Positions 27,018 through 36,112 are shown, numbered from the stretch's first letter. The stretch is 64,000 nucleotides of DNA from Lelliottia jeotgali (GCA_002271215.1 CP018628.1:3720001-3784000); one strand, 5' to 3'. Notes: generated by a model not told the origin, from the sequence alone. Numbers and translations are program-made.

Positions 27018-28069
27018 CAGTCGATACCTTCGTAATGGGTGCGGTAGAAACGCTGATACCAGTCGTCCGCGACCTTATGCATATCGATATCTTTAAACTT
27101 CTCAGGATAGAGTTTTTTCGCCATCCACAACTCACCGATGCCCATTGCTTCCGGCATCGGGTAGCCCCACGCTTTGGCGTAATCCGGCATCAGATAGACG
27201 CGGTGGTTTTTGACGGCATCGATCACCTGCCACTGTGATGAATTTTTGATTTCATCGACCACAGACGGATAACGATCTTGCACGAAGATCACCTGCGGAT
27301 TCCAGGCAATGATTTGCTCCATCGCCACGGTTTTGAAGCCCTGGATGGTCGCCGCCGCCACATTGAGTGCGCCAGCATGAGCCATCATCAGGCCGGTGTA
27401 TTTTCCAGAACCGTAGGTGGTCAGTTCCGGGTTAGCCATATAAGCGCGAATACGCTGCTCTGCCGGAATGTCCTTCAAACGATCGCTGACCATTTTGCGA
27501 CCCTTATCAGTAGCGTCGATCAGATCTTTGGCTTCCTGCGGTTTGTTAACGATCTCACCGATCAGGGCGATACCCTCGCGCAGCCCCAGGTCATAGGCTT
27601 TTTCTTCGTCGGCCATCGTTGGATTGAGTTTCGCTTTTTCCCCCGCTGCGTCGTGGCGCAGGGAGATAGCGACAACCGGGATGCCCAGGCTGCTGATTTT
27701 GTCGATCATTTCCTGCGGCGCGTAGTTGGTGACAAACACCACCTGTGGGTGCAGGGCGATCAGTTTCTCAGGGTCTACGTGGGTGAGATCGCCGAGCGTC
27801 GCTTTCTGATTCAGCCCCGGAGCCAGACGGGCGTAACCCTCGCCAAGCTGCTGTTTCCAGTTCGCCATCACGCCAACGATTTTGTCGGTGGCATTCATTT
27901 GCACCAGCAGGTTGAGCGTCTGATGCTGAAGCACGACCACCCGGTCAACCTGGTCGGGAACGGTGACGGTGCGGCCAATTTGATCGGTTATCTGACGAGA
28001 TGCCTGAGAAGATAACGGGAGTAAAATCAGTAAACTAAAGGTAATTCCCTGCCAAAATCGTTTTTTCAT
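27017..28069 (-). CDS. MolA-like metal/oxyanion ABC binding protein
   Basis: 350 residues. Signal peptide ends near SSQAS (about 24). Class III (BtuF/FepB-type) binding-protein fold with two lobes joined by a helix; residues such as DQIGRTVTVPDQVDRVV and YMPE-like C-terminal region (MPEAMGIGELWMAKKLYPE) fit periplasmic iron-chelate/molybdate binders. GAGGG lies seven bases before the ATG. A ModE-type operator lies just upstream, and a ModA-like gene is coupled downstream, so molybdate or tungstate is the likely ligand. No permease or ATPase gene is adjacent. Confidence 0.8.
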   Translation of the reverse strand: MKKRFWQGITFSLLILLPLSSQASRQITDQIGRTVTVPDQVDRVVVLQHQTLNLLVQMNATDKIVGVMANWKQQLGEGYARLAPGLNQKATLGDLTHVDPEKLIALHPQVVFVTNYAPQEMIDKISSLGIPVVAISLRHDAAGEKAKLNPTMADEEKAYDLGLREGIALIGEIVNKPQEAKDLIDATDKGRKMVSDRLKDIPAEQRIRAYMANPELTTYGSGKYTGLMMAHAGALNVAAATIQGFKTVAMEQIIAWNPQVIFVQDRYPSVVDEIKNSSQWQVIDAVKNHRVYLMPDYAKAWGYPMPEAMGIGELWMAKKLYPEKFKDIDMHKVADDWYQRFYRTHYEGID

Positions 28070-28083
28070 AATGCCCTCTCACT

Positions 28084-28111
28084 TTCGTTATGAAATGGAT
28101 TATATAACGAT
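28084..28111. promoter_or_regulatory. Candidate ModE operator upstream of the MolA-like gene
   Basis: CGTTATGA-N8-ATATAACG, the 8-8-8 layout of ModE sites such as that of E. coli modA. The right half is a perfect ModE half-site (reverse complement CGTTATAT); the left differs at two bases. It ends about 15 bases before the MolA-like start, so molybdate-bound ModE would repress it. Confidence 0.65.
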
Positions 28112-28229
28112 TCGAGCAGCGGATCTTCGTATGCTTTGGGGGTATGGATTACATCCACATTGGCACAAGAAAAGAAAACCCCAACACATACAGAGCGTTC
28201 GACCTGTTCGTTTCTCTACGCATAGTTGA

Positions 28230-28772
28230 TTAATCCACCAGCGCCACAATTTTACCTTCGTAGCGCTGAATACATTTTCTGAGTTCCAGATCGTTAGTCA
28301 CATTTAGCTTTCGCATAATGCTTCTTTTATGTGTGCTGAATGTTTTTTCACTGCGGAACAGGACTTTCGAAATTTAGAGTAAGACGACAGTTGAACCACT
28401 GCCGCGAGAAAATCCATCCATTCGACTTTCGTTTCAATATCTAAACGAGGCGTGCATTACGTTTAAACGTAAACACCGTTTTATAATTGCAATGACGGCG
28501 GGTGACGATGTCATGTGTTTGCTGACCGGAGGCGTAATCCAGAAGAACATTTAATTCCGAGTACGCATTATTTTGCACAACAACGCGTCAAGCCCCGCGA
28601 CGCCGATAAGTGAAACTCTGGCAGCATCTGACTGGTTGCAGATTTATTCCGTTAACTGTTCCAGAGAAAAACAGGGGATAACCTGATGTCCCTTTTCCTG
28701 GCGTCGTACACACAGGCTATTGCGTAACAAAACACGCGGTTCAAAAAGAATAACGAGAGGTAAGGAATTCAT
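28230..28772 (-). pseudogene. Decayed LuxR-type transcriptional regulator
   Basis: Starts ATG 28772 (MNSLPLVILFEPRVLLRNSL) and can be followed to a normal end at 28230 only by changing frame at least three times and passing in-frame stops, the first after EKGHQVIPCFSLEQLTE. The last third is a clear LuxR helix-turn-helix (SEKTFSTHKRSIMRKLNV) ending NDLELRKCIQRYEGKIVALVD. The total span, about 181 codons, suits a RcsA/FimW-type regulator. Recent decay: individual segments are still well conserved. Confidence 0.8.
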
Positions 28773-29029
28773 AGCATCCATTGCATGTCATAAAATAAAA
28801 AAGCCTGTACAAGATAATTCTCAGTTTTTTTATTCAATCGAAATAAAATCCACTAATGAACTCAATAAAAAAACTCCTACTGACTTCAAACGGTTGTTGT
28901 ACGGTCTCTTTTGCTATCTCTTCACAAATGCAGATGCACTTAACGCAAATCACTCTCTTTTTTCAACAGCATATTTACAACTGACGCTAAACTGGCAAGA
29001 ATAATTCTTATTTTCCTAAGAAACTTCCT
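28773..29029. other. AT-rich intergenic stretch
   Basis: No gene supported here. A 94-codon plus-strand frame (28720-29004) is basic and low in complexity, overlaps the regulator pseudogene on the other strand and has no ribosome site. Probably holds the promoter of the diguanylate cyclase gene. Confidence 0.4.
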
Positions 29030-30013
29030 ATGTCAGAACAGGCGCTACGACAACAGATTCAAAATCTGAAAAAGCATAACGCCCGGCTTGCACGGCTGGC
29101 CCGTGACGCCCGTAGCAAGCTCAGCGCTGCGCTGGACGGCACTGGCCTGTGTCTGTGGCAACTTGACGTGCCCACTGGGAAGTTGATTATCTACAATCGC
29201 CGCTGGGGATCGATGCTCGGCTATCAGCCGAAAGAGCTGAGCGCACAATTCGACGTTTGGCGGGAACATCTTCATCCTGATGATAAGCAGATGGTGCTGG
29301 ATGCTTTTTACGATCATCTGCACGGCAACACCCCGTTCTACGAAGCGCTGCACCGTATGCAGCATAAAAACGGTACCGTCAGTTGGGTGCTCGATCGCGG
29401 TCGCGTGAGTGAATGGGATGAGCACGGGAATCCGATAAAAGTGACCGGCACCCACATCGATATGACCAAAGAAAAGCAGTACGAAGAACAGCTCGCGCTG
29501 CTGGCAAACCACGATCCGCTCACGGGCCTTGCCAATCGCCACGCCCTGCTCAAACACTTTTCCGCACTTAAAACGCAGGGCCCTCTGTGTGTGGCGTTTA
29601 TCGATCTGGATGATTTCAAAACGGTTAACGACACCTTTGGCCATCGCAGCGGCGACGAACTGCTAATCCAGCTCAGTCGACGCCTGCGTGAAACCTGCCC
29701 GCAAGGTTCGATTGTGGGTCGTCTGGGCGGCGATGAATTTGTCCTGCTGCTGCCCTTCCCGCTCTCCAGCCTGTGGGTCAATAGCACCGCGCATAGCTGT
29801 CTGCGTGCGGCGCTAACGCCCTTTGAGCTGGATAACGGTCAGGCGCAGGTGGGGGCGTCGATCGGGATTGATGAGGTGCAAGCACAGGATGATTTTGTGA
29901 ATGCCCTGCGCCGCGCCGATCAATCGATGTACCAGATCAAACACACCGGGAAAAATGGCGTGGCGATCGGCTCGACGTTGATTTCAATTTCACGTACCGG
30001 AACGGACGCGTGA
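29030..30013 (+). CDS. PAS-GGDEF diguanylate cyclase
   Basis: 327 residues, no membrane segment, so cytoplasmic. A short basic coiled N-terminus (1-30), a PAS/PAC sensor (about 33-148; WGSMLGYQPKELS, HLHPDDK), then a GGDEF domain (about 155-315) with NHDPLTGLANR, FIDLDDFKTVND and the intact active site GGDEF at 233-237. No RxxD inhibitory site precedes it. Makes c-di-GMP from GTP in response to an unknown PAS ligand. The stop overlaps the following DeoR-type gene (GTGA). Confidence 0.85.
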   Translation: MSEQALRQQIQNLKKHNARLARLARDARSKLSAALDGTGLCLWQLDVPTGKLIIYNRRWGSMLGYQPKELSAQFDVWREHLHPDDKQMVLDAFYDHLHGNTPFYEALHRMQHKNGTVSWVLDRGRVSEWDEHGNPIKVTGTHIDMTKEKQYEEQLALLANHDPLTGLANRHALLKHFSALKTQGPLCVAFIDLDDFKTVNDTFGHRSGDELLIQLSRRLRETCPQGSIVGRLGGDEFVLLLPFPLSSLWVNSTAHSCLRAALTPFELDNGQAQVGASIGIDEVQAQDDFVNALRRADQSMYQIKHTGKNGVAIGSTLISISRTGTDA

Positions 30014-30726
30014 AAAGCAGTCGCCTGCAAAACATCATCCAGCTGCTGAGCGGCTGCGATGGGCTGACCACTGATACGCTGGCAGAGCACTTCGCGGTCA
30101 GCAAAGAGACTATCCGCCGCGATTTGAAAGGGCTTCAGCAGCAGGGAAAAATTGTGCGCCACCACGGTCGGGCGCGCGCCATTCACCCGAATAGCCGTGA
30201 TGGTGGAGAACCTTTTGGCGCTCGGCTCAAAAGCCATTATGCCGATAAAGCGGATATTGCCCACCGCGCGCTGGACTGGATAAGCACCGGCATGACCGTC
30301 GCGCTGGACGCCAGCTCGACCTGTTTTCATCTGGCTCGCCAGCTTCCGGACATCGAACTGACGGTGTTCACCAACAGTCTGCCCATTTGTCATGAAATGG
30401 CGAAACGCGAGCGCATCAACTTGATCTGCACGGGGGGCACGCTGGATCGCAAGTATCGCTGCTATGTGAACCCTGCGCTGGTGACGCTGCTAAAAGGACT
30501 GGATATCGACCTGTTTATTTTTTCCTGCGAAGGCGTGGATGAACAGGGCAACATCTGGGACCCGGCCGAGCAAAATGCGGCCTTTAAGGCGCAACTGCTA
30601 CGCCGCGCCAGTCAGTCTTTATTATTAATCGATAAGAGTAAATTCCAGCGTTCGAGCGAGGTGAAGATAGGTTCGCTTTCTCAGGTCACGCAGATGATCA
30701 CCGACGCTCATCCCTCCAGACGGTAG
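30010..30726 (+). CDS. DeoR/GlpR-family transcriptional regulator
   Basis: 238 residues starting at GTG 30010, overlapping the upstream stop by four bases. N-terminal winged helix (about 5-58; [20 protein letters not shown]) and C-terminal sugar-phosphate sensor domain (about 75-230; [37 protein letters not shown]), close to the FucR/DeoR pattern. No sugar operon is adjacent, so its target is elsewhere or is the coupled diguanylate cyclase operon. Its 3' end overlaps yghW by 19 bases on the other strand. Confidence 0.85.
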   Translation: MKSSRLQNIIQLLSGCDGLTTDTLAEHFAVSKETIRRDLKGLQQQGKIVRHHGRARAIHPNSRDGGEPFGARLKSHYADKADIAHRALDWISTGMTVALDASSTCFHLARQLPDIELTVFTNSLPICHEMAKRERINLICTGGTLDRKYRCYVNPALVTLLKGLDIDLFIFSCEGVDEQGNIWDPAEQNAAFKAQLLRRASQSLLLIDKSKFQRSSEVKIGSLSQVTQMITDAHPSRR

Positions 30727-30995
30727 CCCGCCATAAAGTAGCGCAGCGTGGTGCTGGACTGATTCTCTTTGAAGAAATCCATCACCATGTCGCGATCCAG
30801 ACCGTAGCGCCGCGTCAAAATTCCCGCTTCCCAGGCGCTCAACTGGCGATCGCCGGTTTTCTCAAACATACGGTGCGAAAAGCCCAGTACGAATCCGCGT
30901 TTGTAGTCGGAACAGAAATGCGCCACGTTTTTAGCAGTATCCGCCTGCGCCGCGCGCATTCCCGCCATCAGCCCTTTGCCAAAATGGTTTTCCAT
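30708..30995 (-). CDS. yghW: DUF2623 protein YghW
   Basis: 95 residues, same length and type as E. coli YghW (DUF2623). Small, helical, no signal peptide; function unknown. GAGGGCAGG precedes the ATG. In E. coli K-12 the gene lies beside the hydrogenase-2 operon, which is absent here. A near-perfect ModE-type operator lies 14 bases upstream of the start, implying molybdate control. Confidence 0.9.
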   Translation of the reverse strand: MENHFGKGLMAGMRAAQADTAKNVAHFCSDYKRGFVLGFSHRMFEKTGDRQLSAWEAGILTRRYGLDRDMVMDFFKENQSSTTLRYFMAGYRLEG

Positions 30996-31008
30996 TAGCC
31001 TGCCCTCA

Positions 31009-31036
31009 ATCGTTATATACTAAATTATATAGCGAT
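31009..31036. promoter_or_regulatory. Candidate ModE operator upstream of yghW
   Basis: ATCGTTATATA-N6-TATATAGCGAT, palindromic except for one base pair and matching the ModE consensus in both half-sites and spacing. Lies directly ahead of yghW. Confidence 0.8.
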
Positions 31037-31094
31037 ATTTTGAGCGATGGCTAGTGGAAAATGAGGCCGCTCTGGGCGGCCTTTGAAGGATCAA

Positions 31095-32732
31095 TCAAAA
31101 CGAAACCCATTCGTCCGGCACGCCGGGCGATTTCGCGCGTGCAGGAGTTTTAGGGGAAGCGATGACTGCGGCACTTTTCGGCTCCTGCGCTGACAGGCGG
31201 AATTTTTGTACCGAGCGCTGCAACTCTTCCGTCTGGCGCTCCAGCGCCGAGGCGGCAGCGGAAACTTGCTCGACTAGCGAGGCGTTCTGTTGCGTCACGC
31301 CGTCCATCTGGGTAATCGCCACGCCGACCTGTGAAATCCCCTTGCTCTGCTCTTCCGACGCCGACGCAATCTGCTTCATGATGGTCGTCACTTCGGTAAC
31401 CGCGCGCAGAATCGCCTCCATCGTGGTGCCCGTATCGTTGACGATTTTCGCCCCTTGCTCGACGCGCGAAACGGAATCAGCGATCAGCCCTTCAATCTCC
31501 TTCGCCGCATTCGCACTTCGACTCGCCAGGTTGCGAACTTCGCCTGCCACCACCGCAAATCCACGGCCCTGTTCCCCAGCGCGCGCCGCTTCAACCGCCG
31601 CATTGAGCGCCAGAATATTGGTCTGGAACGCAATGCTATTAATCACCGTGGTGATCTCAGCGATTTTCTTCGAGCTGGCAGAAATCCCGCTCATGGTAGT
31701 GACCACATCCTCGACCAGTGAACCGCCGCGACTTGCCGTCGTGGAGGCAACATCTGCCAGTTGACTGGCCTGGCGCGCATTTTCAGCGTTCAGTTTCACC
31801 GTGGCAGTGAGCTGCTCCATGCTGGCCGCCGTCTCTTCCAGCGCCGCCGCCTGCTCTTCAGTACGCGAGGAGAGATCGTTATTGCCGCTGGATATTTCAG
31901 TCGCGCCGCGCCAGATATTTTCGCTGCCGGAACGAATAGAGCTGACCGCTTCACGCAGACTGTCCTGCATCGCGGTTAACAGAGGCACCAGTCGGCCCAC
32001 ACAGTTACGCCCGAAGGGTGCAATCGGCTGGCTGAGATCGCCCTGTGCAATCTGACGGAAATGCTCACGAATACGATCCAGAGGTTTCACCAGCATCGCC
32101 ACCAGATAGCGATCGGTGAACAACAGGATCAACAAACCAATAATGGTCGCCGCGATAATCACGACGCGTGTCATGCTGGTCAGGCCGTCAACCACGTCGC
32201 GAGTGCTGTCGAGCGTGCTGGCAGCCGCGGTGTTGAATTTATCCGCCGCCGCCCCGAATGCACGACTCAACGGCGGTGTGACGTTATTGGCCTGCTGGCG
32301 ATAACCCTCGATCGTTCCTTGCTGCGCCTGCTGCATTTGCTGCGCAATCCCTTGATCCAGCAGTGCCTGCCAACTGCCGATCACCTCTGCCGAGATTTTT
32401 TCATCCATCGGGCCTGGCGAGATGGCTTTCATCTCGTTGAGCTTCTTGCTCATATTATCCAGCGCAAGTTGTGCGGAGGCTAAATCAGGATTTCCGCCTG
32501 CGGCTTTGGCTTCCATTGCACGACTAAGACGCGTGACGAAGCGGAAATATTGATCGTTGCCCTGACTTAAGATCGTCATTTGTTTAACAATTTGACGATC
32601 GATTTCGTTACCATCTGAGACCCTGGAAAGTGACCAGGTGCTGTAAAGCCCAACCCCTGCCCACATCAAACAAAAAATACCCAGAATCGTCAGCATGACG
32701 AACCGGATAGTAAAATTACGAAGCATTTGCAT
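31095..32732 (-). CDS. Methyl-accepting chemotaxis receptor
   Basis: 545 residues: membrane segment 1 (about 8-30), periplasmic four-helix-type sensor (about 31-190), membrane segment 2 (about 190-212), HAMP (about 213-265) and the kinase-control domain with the invariant tip [20 protein letters not shown]. The C-terminus ends EWVSF, a variant of the NWETF tail that tethers CheR and CheB, so it should be a major-type receptor. Ligand unknown. AAGGA lies seven bases before the ATG, with a FliA-type promoter and a hairpin upstream. Monocistronic. Confidence 0.9.
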   Translation of the reverse strand: MQMLRNFTIRFVMLTILGIFCLMWAGVGLYSTWSLSRVSDGNEIDRQIVKQMTILSQGNDQYFRFVTRLSRAMEAKAAGGNPDLASAQLALDNMSKKLNEMKAISPGPMDEKISAEVIGSWQALLDQGIAQQMQQAQQGTIEGYRQQANNVTPPLSRAFGAAADKFNTAAASTLDSTRDVVDGLTSMTRVVIIAATIIGLLILLFTDRYLVAMLVKPLDRIREHFRQIAQGDLSQPIAPFGRNCVGRLVPLLTAMQDSLREAVSSIRSGSENIWRGATEISSGNNDLSSRTEEQAAALEETAASMEQLTATVKLNAENARQASQLADVASTTASRGGSLVEDVVTTMSGISASSKKIAEITTVINSIAFQTNILALNAAVEAARAGEQGRGFAVVAGEVRNLASRSANAAKEIEGLIADSVSRVEQGAKIVNDTGTTMEAILRAVTEVTTIMKQIASASEEQSKGISQVGVAITQMDGVTQQNASLVEQVSAAASALERQTEELQRSVQKFRLSAQEPKSAAVIASPKTPARAKSPGVPDEWVSF

Positions 32733-32756
32733 AAGAGTATCCTTGCCGTTAGGGAA

Positions 32757-32775
32757 AACTCGCCCAAAGGCGAGT
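32757..32775 (-). terminator. Hairpin with T run in the receptor leader
   Basis: ACTCGCC and GGCGAGT pair around CAAA and are followed on the minus strand by TTTT, between the promoter and the ribosome site of the chemoreceptor gene. It has the shape of a short attenuator. Confidence 0.45.
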
Positions 32776-32785
32776 CTTATCTTGG

Positions 32786-32812
32786 TTATCGGCAGGAATG
32801 GGGGAAGATATA
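32786..32812 (-). promoter_or_regulatory. FliA (sigma-28) type promoter of the chemoreceptor gene
   Basis: TATA-N15-GCCGATAA on the minus strand: a perfect -10 element and one mismatch in the TAAA -35 core at the standard spacing, about 55 bases before the start codon. Confidence 0.7.
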
Positions 32813-32955
32813 TGCTTTAGGGCATATATTTATAAAAACGCGCACTCCCTGACTTTAACAAAAGCCTGAATGACGAATACCCTGATAATTAGCACGCAAA
32901 TATATAAAAAAAAAGCCGCTGTTATCCGGCTCTTTTTTGAAATAATACATTCATA

Positions 32956-33843
32956 CTAGTTCAAATATTTCTCAAACCATCCCAATGTTCTTTTCCACGC
33001 CAGCTCTGCTGCGGCTTCGTCATAGCGTGGGGTCGAATCGTTATGGAATCCATGATTTACGCCGGGATAAATATAGGCTTCATAGACGTTATTATTGGCC
33101 TTCAGAGCGGCTTCATACGCTGGCCAGCCTTCGTTGATGTTCTTATCAAGCTCTGCATAATGCAGCAGTAATGGCGCTTTTATTTTGGCGACATCCGCCG
33201 CTGCAGGCTGGCGTCCATAAAAGGGTACGGCGCATTCCAGCTCAGGATAGGCCACCGCCGCCGCATTGGAAACGCCGCCACCGTAGCAAAATCCGGTGAT
33301 CCCAACTTTTCCGGTCGCCTCGGGGTGTATTTTCATAAACTCAACGGCGGCAAAGAAATCGTTCATCAGCTTTGTCGGATCGACTTTTTGCTGCAGCACT
33401 TTGCCCTCTTCATCGTTGCCGGGATAACCGCCGACGGAGCTTAATCCATCGGGTGCGAGGGCGATGTATCCCGCTTTGGCGACACGCCGGGCAACGTCTT
33501 CAATGTACGGATTCAGCCCACGGTTTTCGTGCACCACCACCACGGCGGGCACTTTCCCGGCCACTTTCGCAGGCTTGACCAGATATCCCCGCACCTCGCC
33601 ATGACCGTTTGGCGAAGGATAATGAATGTATTCGGGCAGAATATCGGGATCGGTGAATTTCACCTGCTCGGCCAGCGCGTAGTTTGGCTTAAGCATATTG
33701 AGTAATGCCAGCGCCGTTACGCCGCCTACCGCATAGCGCGCCGCCAGATTCAGGAACTCGCGTTTGGATATTTTGCCGTGAGCGTAATAGTCATAATAAT
33801 CGAGCAATTCTTGCGGAAAATCTTTAGCGGTCAGACGCGTCAT
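32956..33843 (-). CDS. yghX: Dienelactone hydrolase family protein YghX (intact)
   Basis: 295 residues, full length; in E. coli K-12 the gene is disrupted. Alpha/beta-hydrolase with the triad Cys186 (GFCYGGG), Asp233 (AELDKN) and His264 (GVNHGFH), as in dienelactone hydrolases. The N-terminus has SKREFLN followed by a hydrophobic stretch and a cleavage-like ALAEQ (about 26-60), resembling a Tat signal with Lys in place of the first Arg. Natural substrate unknown. GGAG precedes the ATG. Divergent from gpr. Confidence 0.9.
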   Translation of the reverse strand: MTRLTAKDFPQELLDYYDYYAHGKISKREFLNLAARYAVGGVTALALLNMLKPNYALAEQVKFTDPDILPEYIHYPSPNGHGEVRGYLVKPAKVAGKVPAVVVVHENRGLNPYIEDVARRVAKAGYIALAPDGLSSVGGYPGNDEEGKVLQQKVDPTKLMNDFFAAVEFMKIHPEATGKVGITGFCYGGGVSNAAAVAYPELECAVPFYGRQPAAADVAKIKAPLLLHYAELDKNINEGWPAYEAALKANNNVYEAYIYPGVNHGFHNDSTPRYDEAAAELAWKRTLGWFEKYLN

Positions 33844-33925
33844 CGCATATCTCCAGAAATTGTGATTTTATAATCATAGAATGAAAACGCTGTTTCGAAA
33901 CTTCATCGATAAGAAAGGAGACATC

Positions 33926-34966
33926 ATGTCCTGGACCCCCTACCCAAGCCGCTACGATAATATGCAGTACCGATACTGCGGTAAAAGCGGCCTGCGCCTG
34001 CCCGCACTGTCGCTAGGATTGTGGCACAGCTTCGGCCACGTTCAGCCTCTTGATACCCAGCGTACGCTTCTGCGCAAAGCCTTCGATTTAGGCATTACCC
34101 ATTTCGATCTTGCCAATAACTACGGGCCGCCTCCCGGCAGCGCGGAAGAGAATTTTGGCCGTCTGCTGCGCGAAGATTTTGCCGCGTACCGCGATGAGCT
34201 GATTATCTCTACCAAAGCCGGATACGACATGTGGCCTGGCCCCTACGGCTCAGGCGGCTCGCGTAAATACCTGCTCGCCAGCCTCGATCAAAGCCTGAAG
34301 CGTATGGGCGTGGAGTATGTGGATATTTTCTATTCGCATCGCGTCGATGAAAACACGCCGATGGAAGAGACCGCCGCCGCGCTGGCTCACGCCGTGCAGA
34401 GTGGTAAAGCCCTGTACGTGGGGATTTCGTCTTACTCCCCGGAACGCACGCAGAAAATGACCGAGTTGCTGCGCGAGTGGAAAATCCCGCTGCTGATCCA
34501 TCAGCCGTCCTATAACCTGCTAAACCGCTGGGTAGATAAGAGCGGCCTGCTCGATACGCTGGTGGCAAACGGTACCGGTTGTATTGCGTTTACGCCACTG
34601 GCGCAGGGTTTGCTGACCGGAAAATACCTGAACGGTATCCCGGACGGTTCGCGGATGCAGCGCGAGGGGAAAAAGGTGCGCGGGTTGACGGAGAAGATGC
34701 TGACCGATGCCAACCTGAACAGTTTGCGTCTGCTCAATGAAATGGCGCAGGAGCGCGATCAGACGATGGCACAGATGGCGCTGAGCTGGCTGCTCAAAGA
34801 TGAGCGCGTGACGTCAGTACTGATTGGTGCCAGCCGCCCTGAACAGCTCGAAGAGAATGTCCAGGCGCTGAATAATCTGCACTTTAGCGACGATGAGCTA
34901 ACGCGGATTGATCGCCACGTTGCGGACGGAGAGCTGAATTTGTGGCAGGCATCGTCGGATAAGTAG
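33926..34966 (+). CDS. gpr: L-glyceraldehyde 3-phosphate reductase
   Basis: 346 residues from ATG 33926, which has AAGGAG five bases upstream; the open frame extends 15 codons further without support. Aldo-keto reductase of the AKR14 type (YghZ): tetrad Asp61, Tyr66, Lys97 and His138 in the standard motifs (HFDLANNYG, ISTKAGYD, FYSHRVD). NADPH-dependent reduction of L-glyceraldehyde 3-phosphate and methylglyoxal-type aldehydes in the cytoplasm. Confidence 0.95.
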   Translation: MSWTPYPSRYDNMQYRYCGKSGLRLPALSLGLWHSFGHVQPLDTQRTLLRKAFDLGITHFDLANNYGPPPGSAEENFGRLLREDFAAYRDELIISTKAGYDMWPGPYGSGGSRKYLLASLDQSLKRMGVEYVDIFYSHRVDENTPMEETAAALAHAVQSGKALYVGISSYSPERTQKMTELLREWKIPLLIHQPSYNLLNRWVDKSGLLDTLVANGTGCIAFTPLAQGLLTGKYLNGIPDGSRMQREGKKVRGLTEKMLTDANLNSLRLLNEMAQERDQTMAQMALSWLLKDERVTSVLIGASRPEQLEENVQALNNLHFSDDELTRIDRHVADGELNLWQASSDK

Positions 34967-34973
34967 TTATAGT

Positions 34974-35098
34974 CAGTGCGGTTTGATGCCCTCACCCCGG
35001 ACCGTACACTCCCACAGGGAGAGGGAGAAAAAAATCTCACCGAACATTCCCCTCTCCCTTTGGGAGAGGGTTAGGGTGAGGGAAATACCAGGGCATTT
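34974..35098. repeat. Dispersed CCCTCACCCC/CTCTCCC palindromic element, copy A
   Basis: Begins GTGCGG..TGATGCCCTCACCCC eight bases after the gpr stop and holds two inverted CTCTCCC/GGGAGAG blocks facing each other, closing with GGGTGAGGG. Shares its left end with copies at 37.55 and 60.7 kb, but lacks their terminator hairpin. Confidence 0.8.
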
Positions 35099-35101
35099 AC
35101 G

Positions 35102-35605
35102 CTACACCGTCGCAGGATCGACTACCGGGCGCTCGTACTCCGGCCAGACCAGCACCACCAGTTCCGGATAAGCCTGTAAGCTAAACTCGCGAAAACACTG
35201 GCGCAGATTCAGCACATCGAGGTCGGAATGCGACACTTTTTCACCGTTCAGGCAGCGCTTTTTGATATTGTCATAATATTTATAGACCGCCGAGTTGAGA
35301 TCGCTGCAGCGGCGCTGAGCCTCAAAAAGTCCCGGTGTATCGTTTATTTCTGTCATCTTCATGCGCTTTATTGTGGCGTGCAGAAAATCGATATATTCAT
35401 GATTCACCCGCCAATACCACACCGGCGTTATCGCATTCATCAGCATCGAGAAATGGTCTTCACCCTCCTCTTTGGTCATAGGAATGGGTTGGGATGACTC
35501 GCCAGTTTGCTGTAAGTCTTTCGTTTTATTGAACTCTCGCATCAATAAAAGAACACCGGCGGTAAGCACCAGTAATGTAATGACAGAATAAAAAATGCTG
35601 TTCAT
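35102..35605 (-). CDS. Unrecognised single-pass membrane protein
   Basis: 167 residues. One N-terminal membrane segment (about 5-22), then a hydrophilic domain (about 40-160) rich in charged residues with conserved-looking Trp and Tyr (ITPVWYWRVNHEYIDFLHA; YDNIKKRCLNGEK). No family recognised. Divergent from two other unrecognised genes across a 102-base gap. The group sits where E. coli K-12 has yqhA and is more A/T-rich than its flanks, consistent with horizontal origin. Confidence 0.7.
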   Translation of the reverse strand: MNSIFYSVITLLVLTAGVLLLMREFNKTKDLQQTGESSQPIPMTKEEGEDHFSMLMNAITPVWYWRVNHEYIDFLHATIKRMKMTEINDTPGLFEAQRRCSDLNSAVYKYYDNIKKRCLNGEKVSHSDLDVLNLRQCFREFSLQAYPELVVLVWPEYERPVVDPATV

Positions 35606-35707
35606 GGGTTGGCTCCATTTTTTTTGATTTTAAATTTGCCTCATGTTATTGTCAACGAATCTCACGTCCTATTCGATCCTACCCTGTTGAAATTAAAGGA
35701 TATTAAA

Positions 35708-36112
35708 ATGCTGCCCGACAATCTTGTGCCGGTCAGGTACCACATCGCCTCTGTGGTCCCTAAATCGGCGGAAGCAGAAAGCAATGCTAATTTCACTCAG
35801 GGAAAAAGAAAGCTATCCGATTTCGAAGCTGACATATTAATTGGTGTTACCCGTACGGGTAAATCACGTAATATGCTGCTGGAAGAGCACGACCGCCATA
35901 TAAAAGACCGGCTATTCCGCGTGGTAAAGATTGAAGCCTTTGCCCACCTGCTTAACGACCTGCAGGCTGAAGGTGAAATAGATGCCCAGACATTAAGTCA
36001 AATAATGGCTGAAAAAACGGAAGAAATAAATGAAGCGGGTAACGAAATTTGGCTTAATCTAATTACGCGAGAAAAAAACAATCCCATTTTTTATAAACTA
36101 GAGGATGATTAA
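35708..36112 (+). CDS. Unrecognised small cytoplasmic protein
   Basis: 134 residues from ATG 35708, chosen for AAAGGA seven bases upstream; a longer frame from 35609 has no ribosome site. Mostly charged and helical: a segment SDFEADILIGVTRTGKSRNM is followed by helices rich in Glu and Lys. The GKS triplet is not a full P-loop. No signal peptide. Its stop overlaps the next gene by eight bases (ATGATTAA), so the two are probably co-translated and may form a complex. Confidence 0.7.
   Translation: MLPDNLVPVRYHIASVVPKSAEAESNANFTQGKRKLSDFEADILIGVTRTGKSRNMLLEEHDRHIKDRLFRVVKIEAFAHLLNDLQAEGEIDAQTLSQIMAEKTEEINEAGNEIWLNLITREKNNPIFYKLEDD

Noticed and set aside
28720-29004. 94-codon plus-strand frame
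   Set aside because: Overlaps the regulator pseudogene on the other strand and has no ribosome site; low-complexity, Lys-rich.
34974-35098. Insertion sequence
   Set aside because: No transposase frame or target duplication; it is a short palindromic repeat.
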